A stretch of DNA of 64,000 nucleotides, taken from NCBI RefSeq assembly GCF_007993935.1, contig NZ_VITY01000017.1, positions 1 to 64,000 on the forward strand, in the 5' to 3' direction. Positions 37,892 through 46,207 of the stretch are shown one piece after another. Both the position numbers and the translations under genes were made by a program. Positions within the stretch are counted from its first letter, which is position 1. Every line of letters starts with the position of its first letter. The stretch comes from Bradyrhizobium macuxiense. GTDB lineage: Bacteria > Pseudomonadota > Alphaproteobacteria > Rhizobiales > Xanthobacteraceae. Under the pieces are notes generated by a model. The model did not search any database and was not told where the DNA came from. It saw only the letters and a program-made list of their open reading frames with translations.

Positions 37892-40675
37892 ATGCCTCCG
37901 GCGATCCCGATCGCGACCTACCGACTGCAACTCACTGCCGATTTCGACTTCGATGCCGCCGCCAGTGTGGCGCCGTATCTGAAGGCGCTCGGCATCAGCC
38001 ATATCTACGCCTCGCCCTTCATGAAGGCGCGCAAGGGCTCGACCCACGGCTATGACGTGGTCGACCACACCAGGTTCAATCCGGAGCTCGGCGGCGAGGC
38101 AGGCTTTGCGCGGTTCAGCGACGCACTGAAGCGCAACGACCTCGGCCTGATCCTGGATTTCGTGCCGAACCATGTCGGCGTGCACTTCGCCGACAATCCG
38201 TGGTGGCTCGACGTGCTGGAATGGGGACCGGCGTCGCCGCATGCGGTCTCCTTCGACATCGACTGGGACCAGCTGCCCTATCGCGCGCGCGGCGGCGTGC
38301 TGCTGCCGATCCTCGGCTCGTCCTATGGCCAGGCGCTGGAGCGCGGCGAGATCGAGTTGCGCTTCGACGCGAACGAAGGCAGCTTCTCCGCCTGGTATTT
38401 CGAGCACCGCCTGCCGATCGCGCCGGAGCGCTATGGCGAGGTGCTGCGGACAATCGTCCGCGAGGCCGGCGCGGAAGAGAGTGCAGCCGGGCGCGCTCTG
38501 CTCGAGCTCGCCGCCAGGTATCGCGGGCTGCGTCACCCGAACCGCAAGGAAGCGCCGGCCCTGAAGGCCGCGATCAAGGCGATCGAGGGCAGTGCCGAGA
38601 CCATCGCGCGCGGGCTCGATGCCTATCGTGCCGGCGAGGATCGCCCCGCCCAGACATTGGCGCTGCATCATCTCCTGGAACGCCAGCACTACAAGCTCGG
38701 CCACTGGCGGCTCGCCTCCAGCGACATCAACTATCGGCGCTTCTTCGACGTCAACACGCTGGCCGGCCTCAGGGTCGAGGACGCCTCAACCTTCGAGGCG
38801 AGCCACAGCCTCGTCAAGCGGCTGGTTGCGGAAGACCGGCTGCAGGGCTTGCGGCTCGATCATATCGACGGCCTGCGCGATCCCGCCCAGTATTTCCAGC
38901 GGCTGCGCCGCCTGATCCGCTCGGTGCAGGGCACCAAGGCCAGGCCGTTCTACATGGTGATCGAGAAGATCCTCGGCGAGGACGAGAGACTGACGAAATT
39001 TGCCGGCGTGCACGGCACCACCGGCTATGAATGGATGAACACGATCAGCCAGGTGCTGGTCGATGGCAGCGGCCTTGATCCGCTGAGCGAGATCTGGCGC
39101 CAGATCAGCAACCAGTCGCCGAACCTGACGCCGGTGCTGCGCGCGGCCAAGCGCCGCGTGCTGGAGACGTTGCTGACCAGCGAATTCACCGTGCTGGCGC
39201 GGCTCGTCGCGCGCATCGCCAGCGGGCACTATTCGAGCCGCGACTTCTCCGCCGACAGCCTGCGGCAGGCGCTCGAGCTCTACGTGCTGCACTTCCCGGT
39301 CTATCGCACCTACCTCACCGGCTCGGGACCAGCCGCGCATGACCGTGCGCTGATCAGCGAGACCATCGAGCGGGCCCGCGCCGACTGGTTCGCCGCCGAC
39401 GAAGGCATTTTCGACTTCCTGCGCGATGCCCTGACCATGGACCTGTTGAAGCCCGGTCGGCCGCCGCACAGCGCGCCGCGGGTGCGGCGCTTCGCGCTGA
39501 AGGTGCAGCAATTCACCGGACCGATGATGGCGAAGTCGCTGGAGGACACCGCGTTCTACCGCTACCACCGCCTGCTCGCGCTCAACGAGGTCGGCGGCGA
39601 TCCGGCGGCGAGCGCGATCGCGCCCGAGACCTTCCACGCCATCATGCAGGCTCGCATCCGCGAATGGCCGCACGGCATGACCTCGACCGCGACCCACGAC
39701 ACCAAGCGCGGCGAGGACGCCCGCGCGCGGATCATGGCGCTTGCGGAGATCCCCGGCGAATGGACCAGCGCGGTGGCGCGCTGGAAGGTGCTGAACGCGC
39801 CGCATCTTGTGCTGGATGGCGAGATGCGCGCACCGTCGGCGACGTTCGAATACATGCTCTATCAGGCCCTGATCGGCGCCTGGGACCCGGACGATCCATC
39901 GCTGCTCGCGCGCATCCAGGCCTATGCGCTGAAGGCGGCGCGCGAGGGCAAGCAGGAGACCAGCTGGCTCAATCCGCACGAGCCTTATGAAGCCGGCGTG
40001 AAGACCTTCGTCGACCGCATCCTCGATCGCAAGGCCTCGCCCGAATTCCTCGACGCGCTGGACACGCTGGCGCAGCGCACCGCGCTGATCGGCGCGCTGA
40101 ACTCGCTCAGCCAGATCACGCTGAAGGCGACGATGCCCGGCGTGCCGGATTTCTACCAGGGCACCGAAAGCTGGGACCTTTCGCTCGTCGACCCCGACAA
40201 TCGCCGTCCGGTCGACTTTGCCGAACGTGCGGAGCTGCTCGCCGCGCTGGAAGCGCCGGATTGGGACGCGCTGACGGAGAGCTGGCGCGATGGCCGCGTG
40301 AAATTCGCGTGGACGCGGCATCTGCTGCGATTGCGCAACGAGCTGCCCGAAGTCTTCACCAGCGGCGGCTACGAACCGCTCACCGTCGGCGGCCCGCATC
40401 GCGATCACGTCGCCGCCTTCGCAAGACGCGATGGCCGCGAAGCGGTCATCGTCGCGGTGGTGAAATCATTTGCGCCGTTCACGCAGGGCGGTCGCAGCTG
40501 GCCACGCGCGGAAGCCTTTGAAGGCGAGATCGACCTGACCGGATACGCGGTCTCGGGCGGCGACAGCAGCATTCAGCTCGCCACGCTGTTCGCCAAGCTG
40601 CCGGTCGCGGCGCTGAAGGCGAAGGCCGCGGCGGGAGCGAAGCAAGCCGCAAGGCGTGCGCGCCAGCACAGCTAG
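37892..40675 (+). CDS. treY: Maltooligosyl trehalose synthase
   Basis: The 927-residue GH13 enzyme converts the reducing-end alpha-1,4 bond of a glucan to the alpha,alpha-1,1 bond, making malto-oligosyltrehalose. It begins IPIATYRLQL and has YASPFMKARKGSTHGYDV near 35-52, the nucleophile in GLRLDHIDGLRDP (D323), the acid/base in VIEKILGEDE (E358) and TATHDTKRGEDAR near 600. The C-terminal tail is basic and alanine-rich. It ends the operon, with a converging gene 9 bases beyond its stop. Confidence 0.95.
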   Translation: MPPAIPIATYRLQLTADFDFDAAASVAPYLKALGISHIYASPFMKARKGSTHGYDVVDHTRFNPELGGEAGFARFSDALKRNDLGLILDFVPNHVGVHFADNPWWLDVLEWGPASPHAVSFDIDWDQLPYRARGGVLLPILGSSYGQALERGEIELRFDANEGSFSAWYFEHRLPIAPERYGEVLRTIVREAGAEESAAGRALLELAARYRGLRHPNRKEAPALKAAIKAIEGSAETIARGLDAYRAGEDRPAQTLALHHLLERQHYKLGHWRLASSDINYRRFFDVNTLAGLRVEDASTFEASHSLVKRLVAEDRLQGLRLDHIDGLRDPAQYFQRLRRLIRSVQGTKARPFYMVIEKILGEDERLTKFAGVHGTTGYEWMNTISQVLVDGSGLDPLSEIWRQISNQSPNLTPVLRAAKRRVLETLLTSEFTVLARLVARIASGHYSSRDFSADSLRQALELYVLHFPVYRTYLTGSGPAAHDRALISETIERARADWFAADEGIFDFLRDALTMDLLKPGRPPHSAPRVRRFALKVQQFTGPMMAKSLEDTAFYRYHRLLALNEVGGDPAASAIAPETFHAIMQARIREWPHGMTSTATHDTKRGEDARARIMALAEIPGEWTSAVARWKVLNAPHLVLDGEMRAPSATFEYMLYQALIGAWDPDDPSLLARIQAYALKAAREGKQETSWLNPHEPYEAGVKTFVDRILDRKASPEFLDALDTLAQRTALIGALNSLSQITLKATMPGVPDFYQGTESWDLSLVDPDNRRPVDFAERAELLAALEAPDWDALTESWRDGRVKFAWTRHLLRLRNELPEVFTSGGYEPLTVGGPHRDHVAAFARRDGREAVIVAVVKSFAPFTQGGRSWPRAEAFEGEIDLTGYAVSGGDSSIQLATLFAKLPVAALKAKAAAGAKQAARRARQHS

Positions 40676-40684
40676 CGCCGCGCA

Positions 40685-40993
40685 TCAGCGCTTGGTCAGC
40701 AGCAACTGCCCGCTCTTCTGAATGGCGGCCTGCGCGACCTCGGCGAAGCGTTGCAGCAGCCACGGCAACGTCACCTCCAGGCGCACCTGTTTATCCTCGA
40801 CATCGACATGCCCGGCGGCGACCTGCCCCAGCGCGCGGACGCGAAAGCTCATGCGGTTGCCGTCCCAGCGCTCCTCCTCGACGCTCATGACCGGCACGTT
40901 CGCCGCGGCGCGCGACAGGCCGGTTTTCAGGCGGCGCATGGCCTCGTCGCGGCCGAGGCTGTGGGGAATCGAGACGATCAGCGGAGCCGACAT
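40685..40993 (-). CDS. Polyhydroxyalkanoic acid system family protein
   Basis: This 102-residue protein matches the small PHA_gran_rgn family (IVSIPHSLGRDEAMRRLKTG, then MSFRVRALGQVAAGHVDVED and LEVTLPWLL), found near or linked to PHA granule genes. Function is not established. I chose the ATG at 40993, with GGAGG upstream; an in-frame ATG at 41011 is possible. No PHA synthase or phasin gene is nearby. It converges with treY and is divergent from the DUF3309 gene. Confidence 0.75.
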   Translation of the reverse strand: MSAPLIVSIPHSLGRDEAMRRLKTGLSRAAANVPVMSVEEERWDGNRMSFRVRALGQVAAGHVDVEDKQVRLEVTLPWLLQRFAEVAQAAIQKSGQLLLTKR

Positions 40994-41158
40994 CGCGGTG
41001 CACTCCTCCATGGATTCCGTTCATGTAATTCCGTTCCATCGCAAACGGAAGACCACACGGCTTTATCACGCCGCTCGACCCGGAACCTTCATAGTTGCGG
41101 GTTGTTTCCTCCCCCGAAGGGCAGAGACGACAAGCCCGCGGGGCTGAGGAGGATTGAG

Positions 41159-41323
41159 ATGTCACTTGGAACGATCATTCTTATTATTCTGATCATCGCA
41201 CTGCTTGGCGGCTTCAGCGGCATCGGCGGCGGACCGTTCTATGGCACCGGCTATTACGGCGGCGGCGGCCTTGGCCTCGTGATCGTGATCCTCCTGATCC
41301 TGCTGCTGCTCGGGCGGCTATAG
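41159..41323 (+). CDS. DUF3309 family small membrane peptide
   Basis: This 54-residue peptide has two strongly hydrophobic segments, MSLGTIILIILIIALLGG and LGLVIVILLILLLLGRL, joined by a glycine/tyrosine-rich linker (GTGYYGGGGLG). The pattern is that of DUF3309, common in proteobacteria and of unknown role. GAGGAGGATTGAG before the ATG is a strong ribosome site. It stands alone, with a hairpin repeat downstream. Confidence 0.85.
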   Translation: MSLGTIILIILIIALLGGFSGIGGGPFYGTGYYGGGGLGLVIVILLILLLLGRL

Positions 41324-41361
41324 CGCCGCGCGCGTGCCGCGGACTATCCGCATCGACACCT

Positions 41362-41462
41362 GTCATCACCCGCGAAAGCGGGTGATCCAGTATTCCAGAG
41401 GCGTTGGAGATTGAACCGAGGGGCCGCAGCGTATTGGATACCCCGCTTTCGCGGGGTATGAC
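41362..41462. repeat. Inverted repeat between converging genes
   Basis: Arms at 41362-41393 and 41431-41462 are imperfect inverted copies (gtcatcacccgcgaaagcgg and its counterpart), each also able to fold as its own small hairpin around cccgcgaaagcggg. It sits between the DUF3309 stop and the ligD stop and may act as a two-way terminator or REP-type element. Confidence 0.65.
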
Positions 41463-41475
41463 CAGGAGAAAGCGC

Positions 41476-44121
41476 TCATTGCGCCGCGAGCTTCTTCATC
41501 GCCGCCTTGATCGACGACGCCGCCTCCTCATAGCCGTCCCAGGCCTTGGTCTTCGCCAGCAGCGCCGGCACCGACCGCACCGTGTATTTCCTCGGATCGA
41601 GATCGCCGCGCACCTGGGTCCAGGTCAGCGGCATCGACACCGTGGCGCCCGGACGCGCCCGCGGCGACAGCACCGCGACCGCGGTCGAGAGCCGGTCGTT
41701 GCGCAGATAGTCGAGGAAGATCTTTCCGGTGCGCTTGGCCTTCGACATGTTGATCAGATAGCGCTCGGGGTCATCCTGCGCCATCCATTGGCAGATGCCT
41801 TGCGCGAACGCCTTGGCCTCCTTCCAGGTCACCTTGTCCTTCGCGCCTGACAGCAGCGGCGCCACGACGTGAAGACCCTTGCCGCCGGTGGTCTTGCAGA
41901 AGCTCTCGAGGCCGACCGCCGTGAGCCGCCGGCGCATGTCCTTGGCAGCGTCGATCACGTCGGAGAATGCGACGTCGGGTGCGGGATCGAGATCGAACAC
42001 CAGCCGGCCCGGCGTGTCATAGGCATCGGGTGCGCAATTCCAGGGATGCAGCTCGAGGCCGCCGAGCTGCGCGACCGCAGCAAGCCCCTCGACCTGGTCG
42101 ATCTGCAGATACGGCTTGCGGTCGCCGGACACCTTGGCGAGCTTCAGCAGCTTCGACGTGCCGGCCATCGCATGGCGCTGGAAGAAGGTCTCGCCCTTGA
42201 TGCCGTCGGGCGCACGCACGATCGAGCACGGCCGGCCCTTGAGATAGCCGATCATCCATTCGCCGACCGCCTCGAAATAGTTGGCGAGATCGAGCTTGGT
42301 CACCGGCGCGCCGTCGCCGGCGTCGGGCCACAATGCCTTGTCCGGGTGTGAGATCGCGACACCCATCACCGCGCTGGACGCTTTCCCTTTCGCCATCGGC
42401 TTCACCAAATTGGTTACGACCGGCCGTTCGGCCTCGACCTCATGCGCCGGCTTGTCCCGGCGCAGGCCCTTGAACGCGGCCTGGCGGATATTGCCGGCGT
42501 CGGTCCAACCGGCGAACTCGATCTCGGCAACCAGCTCGGGCTTCAGCCAGTGCACGTCGCGGGTCTTCTTCGGCACGTCCTTGCCGCCGAACGGATTGGT
42601 GTCTGCCTCCGCCGCCTTCAGCGCCGGCATGATGCGGCGGACGGTGTCCTGGCCGAAGCCGGTGCCGACGATACCGACGAAGGCGAGATGATCGTCGCGA
42701 TAGACACCGGCCATCAGCGAGCGGAATTTGCCGCTGGTGGTCTTCCAGCCGCCGATCACGACCTCCTGGCCGGCGCGGATTTTTGTTTTGGTCCAGTCGT
42801 CGGAGCGGCCGGAGCGATAGGCGCCGGCGAGCCGCTTGGAGACGATGCCTTCGAGGCCGAGCTTGCGCGCCGAATCCAGCACGGCATCGCCGCGCTCCTC
42901 GAAATGCTCGACATAGCGGACCAGGCGATTGCTGCCCTTGCGCGCCGCGAGCAGCGCGTTCAGCCGCGCCTTGCGCTCGGTGAGCGGCAGCTGGCGGAGA
43001 TCCTCCTTCCCGGCAAACAGCAGGTCGAAGGCGAAGAAGATCAGCTGGTCCGTCTTGCCGTCGGACAACGCCGCCTGCAGCGTCGAAAAATGCGGCGTGC
43101 CGTTCTTGTCGAGCGCGACGATCTCGCCGTCGATCAGGGCATCCGGCAGCTTGCCGGCCTCCTTCACGATCGCGCCGAACTTGTCGGACCAGTCGAGCCC
43201 CTTGCGGGTCTTCAGCACAGCCTCGCCGTCCTCGATCCGCAGCTGCACGCGGTAGCCGTCGAACTTGATCTCGTGGCACCAGCCCGCAGCATTCGGCGGG
43301 CTCTCAACCGCGGCGCAGAGCTGCGGCGAGACGAAATCCGGCATCTCCGCGACCTGCTTCGGTTTCGCCTTCGGCGGCGCCTTCAACTTTGCCTTCAGTT
43401 TTTCTTTGGGCGCCGGCGCCTTGGTCTTCGCGCGCGCCTCCGCCGCCATGCCGTGATTGGACTGCCAGACCGCGTCCGCTTTGGCCTTGCCGCTCCCCTT
43501 CCCGCTCCCCTTGGCCAGCATGAACGGCTTCGGCGCCCGCCCCTTGCCGGCCGCGATCTGGTCCATCGAGCGGCCGGAGGCAACCGAACGGTCCTCGTCG
43601 AGGATCGCTTCGCCGTTACCGTCCACGGCATATTCGTCGCGGTGCTTGATCAAGAGCCAGTTTGTGCGCTTGCCGCCGAAGCGGTCGTTCTTCATCCGCA
43701 CCAACACCCAGCTGCCATGCAGCTTGTCGCCGTGCAGCGTGAACTTCAGATCGCCCTTCTTGAAGCCGCGCTCGGGATCATCCGATTCCCAGGTGCCGCG
43801 ATCCCACAGCTGCACGGTGCCGCCGCCATACTGGCCCTCCGGAATCGTGCCTTCGAAATCGCCATAGTCGAGCGGATGATCCTCGACCTCGACCGCCAGC
43901 CGCTTGTCATGCGGATCGAGCGACGGCCCGCGCGTCACCGCCCAGGACTTGAAGACACCGTCGAACTCAAGCCTGAAATCATAATGCAGCCGGGTCGCGT
44001 CATGCTTCTGGATCACGAAGCGCCGCTGCTTCGCTGGTGCGACCTTGACGTCGCCCGACGGCTCATCGGTTTTCTCGAAGTCGCGCTTTTTGCGATAGGT
44101 GGTGAGATTTCTCAGCGACAC
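41476..44121 (-). CDS. ligD: ATP-dependent DNA ligase LigD (NHEJ)
   Basis: The 881-residue multidomain enzyme repairs double-strand breaks with Ku. Domain order is phosphoesterase (about 10-165, with FVIQKHDATRLHYDFRLE), ATP-dependent ligase (about 270-560; adenylated lysine K286 in EIKFDGYRVQ, then VIGGWKTTSGKFRSL) and polymerase/primase (about 590-875; ELHPWNC, RLVFDLDPAPDV with metal-binding aspartates). A lysine/alanine/proline-rich linker (about 195-260) joins the first two. The GTG at 44121 follows GAGG; a TTG at 44139 is possible. It is divergent from ku, 106 bases apart. Confidence 0.95.
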   Translation of the reverse strand: MSLRNLTTYRKKRDFEKTDEPSGDVKVAPAKQRRFVIQKHDATRLHYDFRLEFDGVFKSWAVTRGPSLDPHDKRLAVEVEDHPLDYGDFEGTIPEGQYGGGTVQLWDRGTWESDDPERGFKKGDLKFTLHGDKLHGSWVLVRMKNDRFGGKRTNWLLIKHRDEYAVDGNGEAILDEDRSVASGRSMDQIAAGKGRAPKPFMLAKGSGKGSGKAKADAVWQSNHGMAAEARAKTKAPAPKEKLKAKLKAPPKAKPKQVAEMPDFVSPQLCAAVESPPNAAGWCHEIKFDGYRVQLRIEDGEAVLKTRKGLDWSDKFGAIVKEAGKLPDALIDGEIVALDKNGTPHFSTLQAALSDGKTDQLIFFAFDLLFAGKEDLRQLPLTERKARLNALLAARKGSNRLVRYVEHFEERGDAVLDSARKLGLEGIVSKRLAGAYRSGRSDDWTKTKIRAGQEVVIGGWKTTSGKFRSLMAGVYRDDHLAFVGIVGTGFGQDTVRRIMPALKAAEADTNPFGGKDVPKKTRDVHWLKPELVAEIEFAGWTDAGNIRQAAFKGLRRDKPAHEVEAERPVVTNLVKPMAKGKASSAVMGVAISHPDKALWPDAGDGAPVTKLDLANYFEAVGEWMIGYLKGRPCSIVRAPDGIKGETFFQRHAMAGTSKLLKLAKVSGDRKPYLQIDQVEGLAAVAQLGGLELHPWNCAPDAYDTPGRLVFDLDPAPDVAFSDVIDAAKDMRRRLTAVGLESFCKTTGGKGLHVVAPLLSGAKDKVTWKEAKAFAQGICQWMAQDDPERYLINMSKAKRTGKIFLDYLRNDRLSTAVAVLSPRARPGATVSMPLTWTQVRGDLDPRKYTVRSVPALLAKTKAWDGYEEAASSIKAAMKKLAAQ

Positions 44122-44227
44122 GTGCAGGCCTCGGCGCAAATCACGGCCGCCGCGAACGCGCGGCCGTCAGGAACCAAAACCTACGGTATCCGTTCAAGTT
44201 CCAAACTCAAGCTGTTTGGAGGCGACC

Positions 44228-45115
44228 ATGGCCGCTCCCCGCGCCTACTGGAAAGGCACGCTCAAATTGTCGCTGGTATCGTGCCCGGTGGCGCTCTACC
44301 CGGCCTCCACCACGGTCGAGAAGACCCGCTTCCACATGATCAACCGGGAAACCGGCAACCGGCTGAGGCAGCAGATGGTCGATACCGAGACCGGCGATAT
44401 CGTCGAGGGCGACCAGAAGGGCCGCGGCTACGAGGTGAGCAAGGGCAAATATGTCGAGATTGAAAAGGACGAGCTCGAGGCGGTCCAGATCGAGAGCAAC
44501 CACACCATCGATATCGACAGCTTCGTGCCCGAGGGCGAGATCGACAAGCGCTATCTCGACCACCCCTATTACATCCGGCCCGACGGCAAGGCCGGCGTCG
44601 ACGCATTCGCGGTGATCCGCGACGCCATGAAGGACCAGGACCGGGTCGCGCTGGCCCGGATCGTGCTGACCAATCGCGAGCACGTGATCGCGATCGAGCC
44701 GCTCGACAAGGGCATGCTAGGCACCACCCTGCGCTATCCCTACGAGGTGCGCGATGCCGACGATTATTTCGACGATATCAAGAGCCCGAAGGTGACGAAG
44801 GACATGATCGAGCTTGCGAGCCACATTCTCGACAGCAAGGCCGCGCATTTCGATCCGTCGAAATTCAAGGACGAATACGAGACCGCGCTGAAGGCGCTGG
44901 TCCGCCGCAAGGCCGCCGGCAAGCCGATCAAGGCGGCCGAGCGCGAGGAGAAGCCGAGCAATGTTGTGAGCCTGATGGACGCGCTGAAGCAGAGCTTGAA
45001 GAGCGGAAAGGGCGGCACAAGGCGCGCAGGCTCCATTGCGCGCCGGCCGACCTCGCCTCGTCGTACTGCCAAGAAGGCGCACCGGTCGAGCGCGCGGTCG
45101 CGGAAGGCGGGGTGA
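44228..45115 (+). CDS. ku: Ku DNA end-binding protein (NHEJ)
   Basis: The 295-residue bacterial Ku homologue forms a ring on DNA ends and recruits LigD. The family start APRAYWKGTLKLSLVSCPVALY is present, with RYLDHPYYIRPDGKAG and ALARIVLTNREHVIAIEP in the core and YETALKALVRRKAAGK near 220. The C-terminal tail is very basic (RRPTSPRRTAKKAHRSSARS), as in Ku proteins that bind DNA away from ends. GGAGG precedes the ATG. It is divergent from ligD, sharing a short promoter region. Confidence 0.95.
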   Translation: MAAPRAYWKGTLKLSLVSCPVALYPASTTVEKTRFHMINRETGNRLRQQMVDTETGDIVEGDQKGRGYEVSKGKYVEIEKDELEAVQIESNHTIDIDSFVPEGEIDKRYLDHPYYIRPDGKAGVDAFAVIRDAMKDQDRVALARIVLTNREHVIAIEPLDKGMLGTTLRYPYEVRDADDYFDDIKSPKVTKDMIELASHILDSKAAHFDPSKFKDEYETALKALVRRKAAGKPIKAAEREEKPSNVVSLMDALKQSLKSGKGGTRRAGSIARRPTSPRRTAKKAHRSSARSRKAG

Positions 45116-45126
45116 CCCCTCTCCAC

Positions 45127-45210
45127 GTCATTGCGAGCGAAGCGAAGCAATCCATCTCTCCGCGCGCTTGGAGAGATGGATTGCTTCGTCGCTTCGCTCC
45201 TCGCAATGAC
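45127..45210. repeat. Palindromic intergenic repeat, family B copy 1
   Basis: Left arm gtcattgcgagcgaagcgaa (45127 onward, to 45161) and right arm ending gcttcgctcctcgcaatgac (45170-45210) pair over more than 30 bases. The same element recurs at 49583-49665. It separates ku from the converging basic-protein gene. Confidence 0.8.
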
Positions 45211-45223
45211 GGGGCGATAGATG

Positions 45224-45463
45224 TTACCGCTTCTTCGAGCTCTTCCGCTTCTTGGCCGTCTTCCTCTTCTTCGCTGTCTTCTTGGACGCCTTCTTCGGCA
45301 CCTTGCGGCCCTTGGCGCGCGCCTCAGACAGCCCAATCGCGATCGCCTGCTTGCGGCTCTTCACCTTCTTCTTGGAGCGGCCGCTGCGCAGCGTCCCGGC
45401 CTTGCGCTTCTTCATCACACGCTCGACATCGCTTGATGCCTTCCGCGAGTATTTTCTTGCCAT
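45224..45463 (-). CDS. Small lysine-rich basic protein (DUF6496-like)
   Basis: This 79-residue protein begins MARKYSRKASSDVERVMKKR, the DUF6496-type pattern, contains RKQAIAIGLSEARAKG, and ends in a run of lysine/arginine/serine (SKKTAKKRKTAKKRKSSKKR). The tail resembles that of histone H1-like DNA-binding proteins, so nucleoid binding is possible but unproven. The ATG at 45463 has GGGAGAG upstream. It lies between ku and kdpE, 54 bases past the kdpE stop on the same strand. Confidence 0.7.
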   Translation of the reverse strand: MARKYSRKASSDVERVMKKRKAGTLRSGRSKKKVKSRKQAIAIGLSEARAKGRKVPKKASKKTAKKRKTAKKRKSSKKR

Positions 45464-45517
45464 GGTTTCTCTCCCGGTAAGGGAGAACAAGCCTCGATCG
45501 GAGCGAAGGTTCCGAAG

Positions 45518-46207
45518 CTAATCCGCCGCGCGCAGCCGATAGCCGATGCCGGTCTCGGTCAACACGAATTGCGGGCGCTCGGGATCGGCCTCTATCTTCT
45601 GGCGGAGCTGGCGCACATAGACGCGCAGGTACTGCGCGTCGGTCAATTCGTCCCACAATTCCTTCAAGAGGAAGCGGTGGGTCAGCACCTTGCCGGCATG
45701 CTGCACCAGCACGCGCAGCAGGTCATATTCCTTCGGCGACAGCTTGATCTCCTTCTCGCCGACCTTGACGATCCGCCGCACCAGATCGACCGAGAGATCG
45801 CCGGAGCGGAACACCGGCCGTTCGCCCTGCACCTGCAGCTGGTGCCGCAGCGCCGCGCGCAGCCGCGCCAGCAATTCGTCCATGCCGAACGGCTTGGTCA
45901 GATAATCGTCGGCGCCGAGATCGAGCGCCTGCACCTTGCCGGCCTCGTCGCCGCGGCTCGACAGCACCACGATCGGAACGCTCTCGTTGCGGCCGCGGAT
46001 CATCCGTAGCAGATCGTGGCCCTGGATATCGGGCAGTCCGAGATCGAGGATGATCAGCGCCGGCCCTTCGCCCAGCATCTCCAGCGCGATCTTGCCGTTT
46101 GATGCCTCGAGGATGTCGTAGCCCTGCGTGCTCAGCCCCATCCGCAAGAGCTTGCGGATCGGCGGCTCGTCGTCGATGACCAGGACCTTGATCGGCGTTG
46201 CGTTCAT
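45518..46207 (-). CDS. kdpE: Response regulator KdpE
   Basis: The 229-residue OmpR-type regulator activates the kdp operon when phosphorylated by KdpD. The receiver domain has D12/D13, the phosphoacceptor D55 in LIILDLGLPD and the conserved lysine in YLTKPFGMDEL; the C-terminal winged helix includes LSPKEYDLLRVLVQHAGKV and LRVYVRQLRQKIE. It overlaps kdpD by four bases (ATGA), so the pair is translationally coupled, and closes the kdp operon. Confidence 0.96.
   Translation of the reverse strand: MNATPIKVLVIDDEPPIRKLLRMGLSTQGYDILEASNGKIALEMLGEGPALIILDLGLPDIQGHDLLRMIRGRNESVPIVVLSSRGDEAGKVQALDLGADDYLTKPFGMDELLARLRAALRHQLQVQGERPVFRSGDLSVDLVRRIVKVGEKEIKLSPKEYDLLRVLVQHAGKVLTHRFLLKELWDELTDAQYLRVYVRQLRQKIEADPERPQFVLTETGIGYRLRAAD

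Noticed and set aside
42442..44463. 673-codon plus-strand frame opposite ligD
   Set aside because: Antisense to ligD and running into the ku 5' region; no protein-like motifs.
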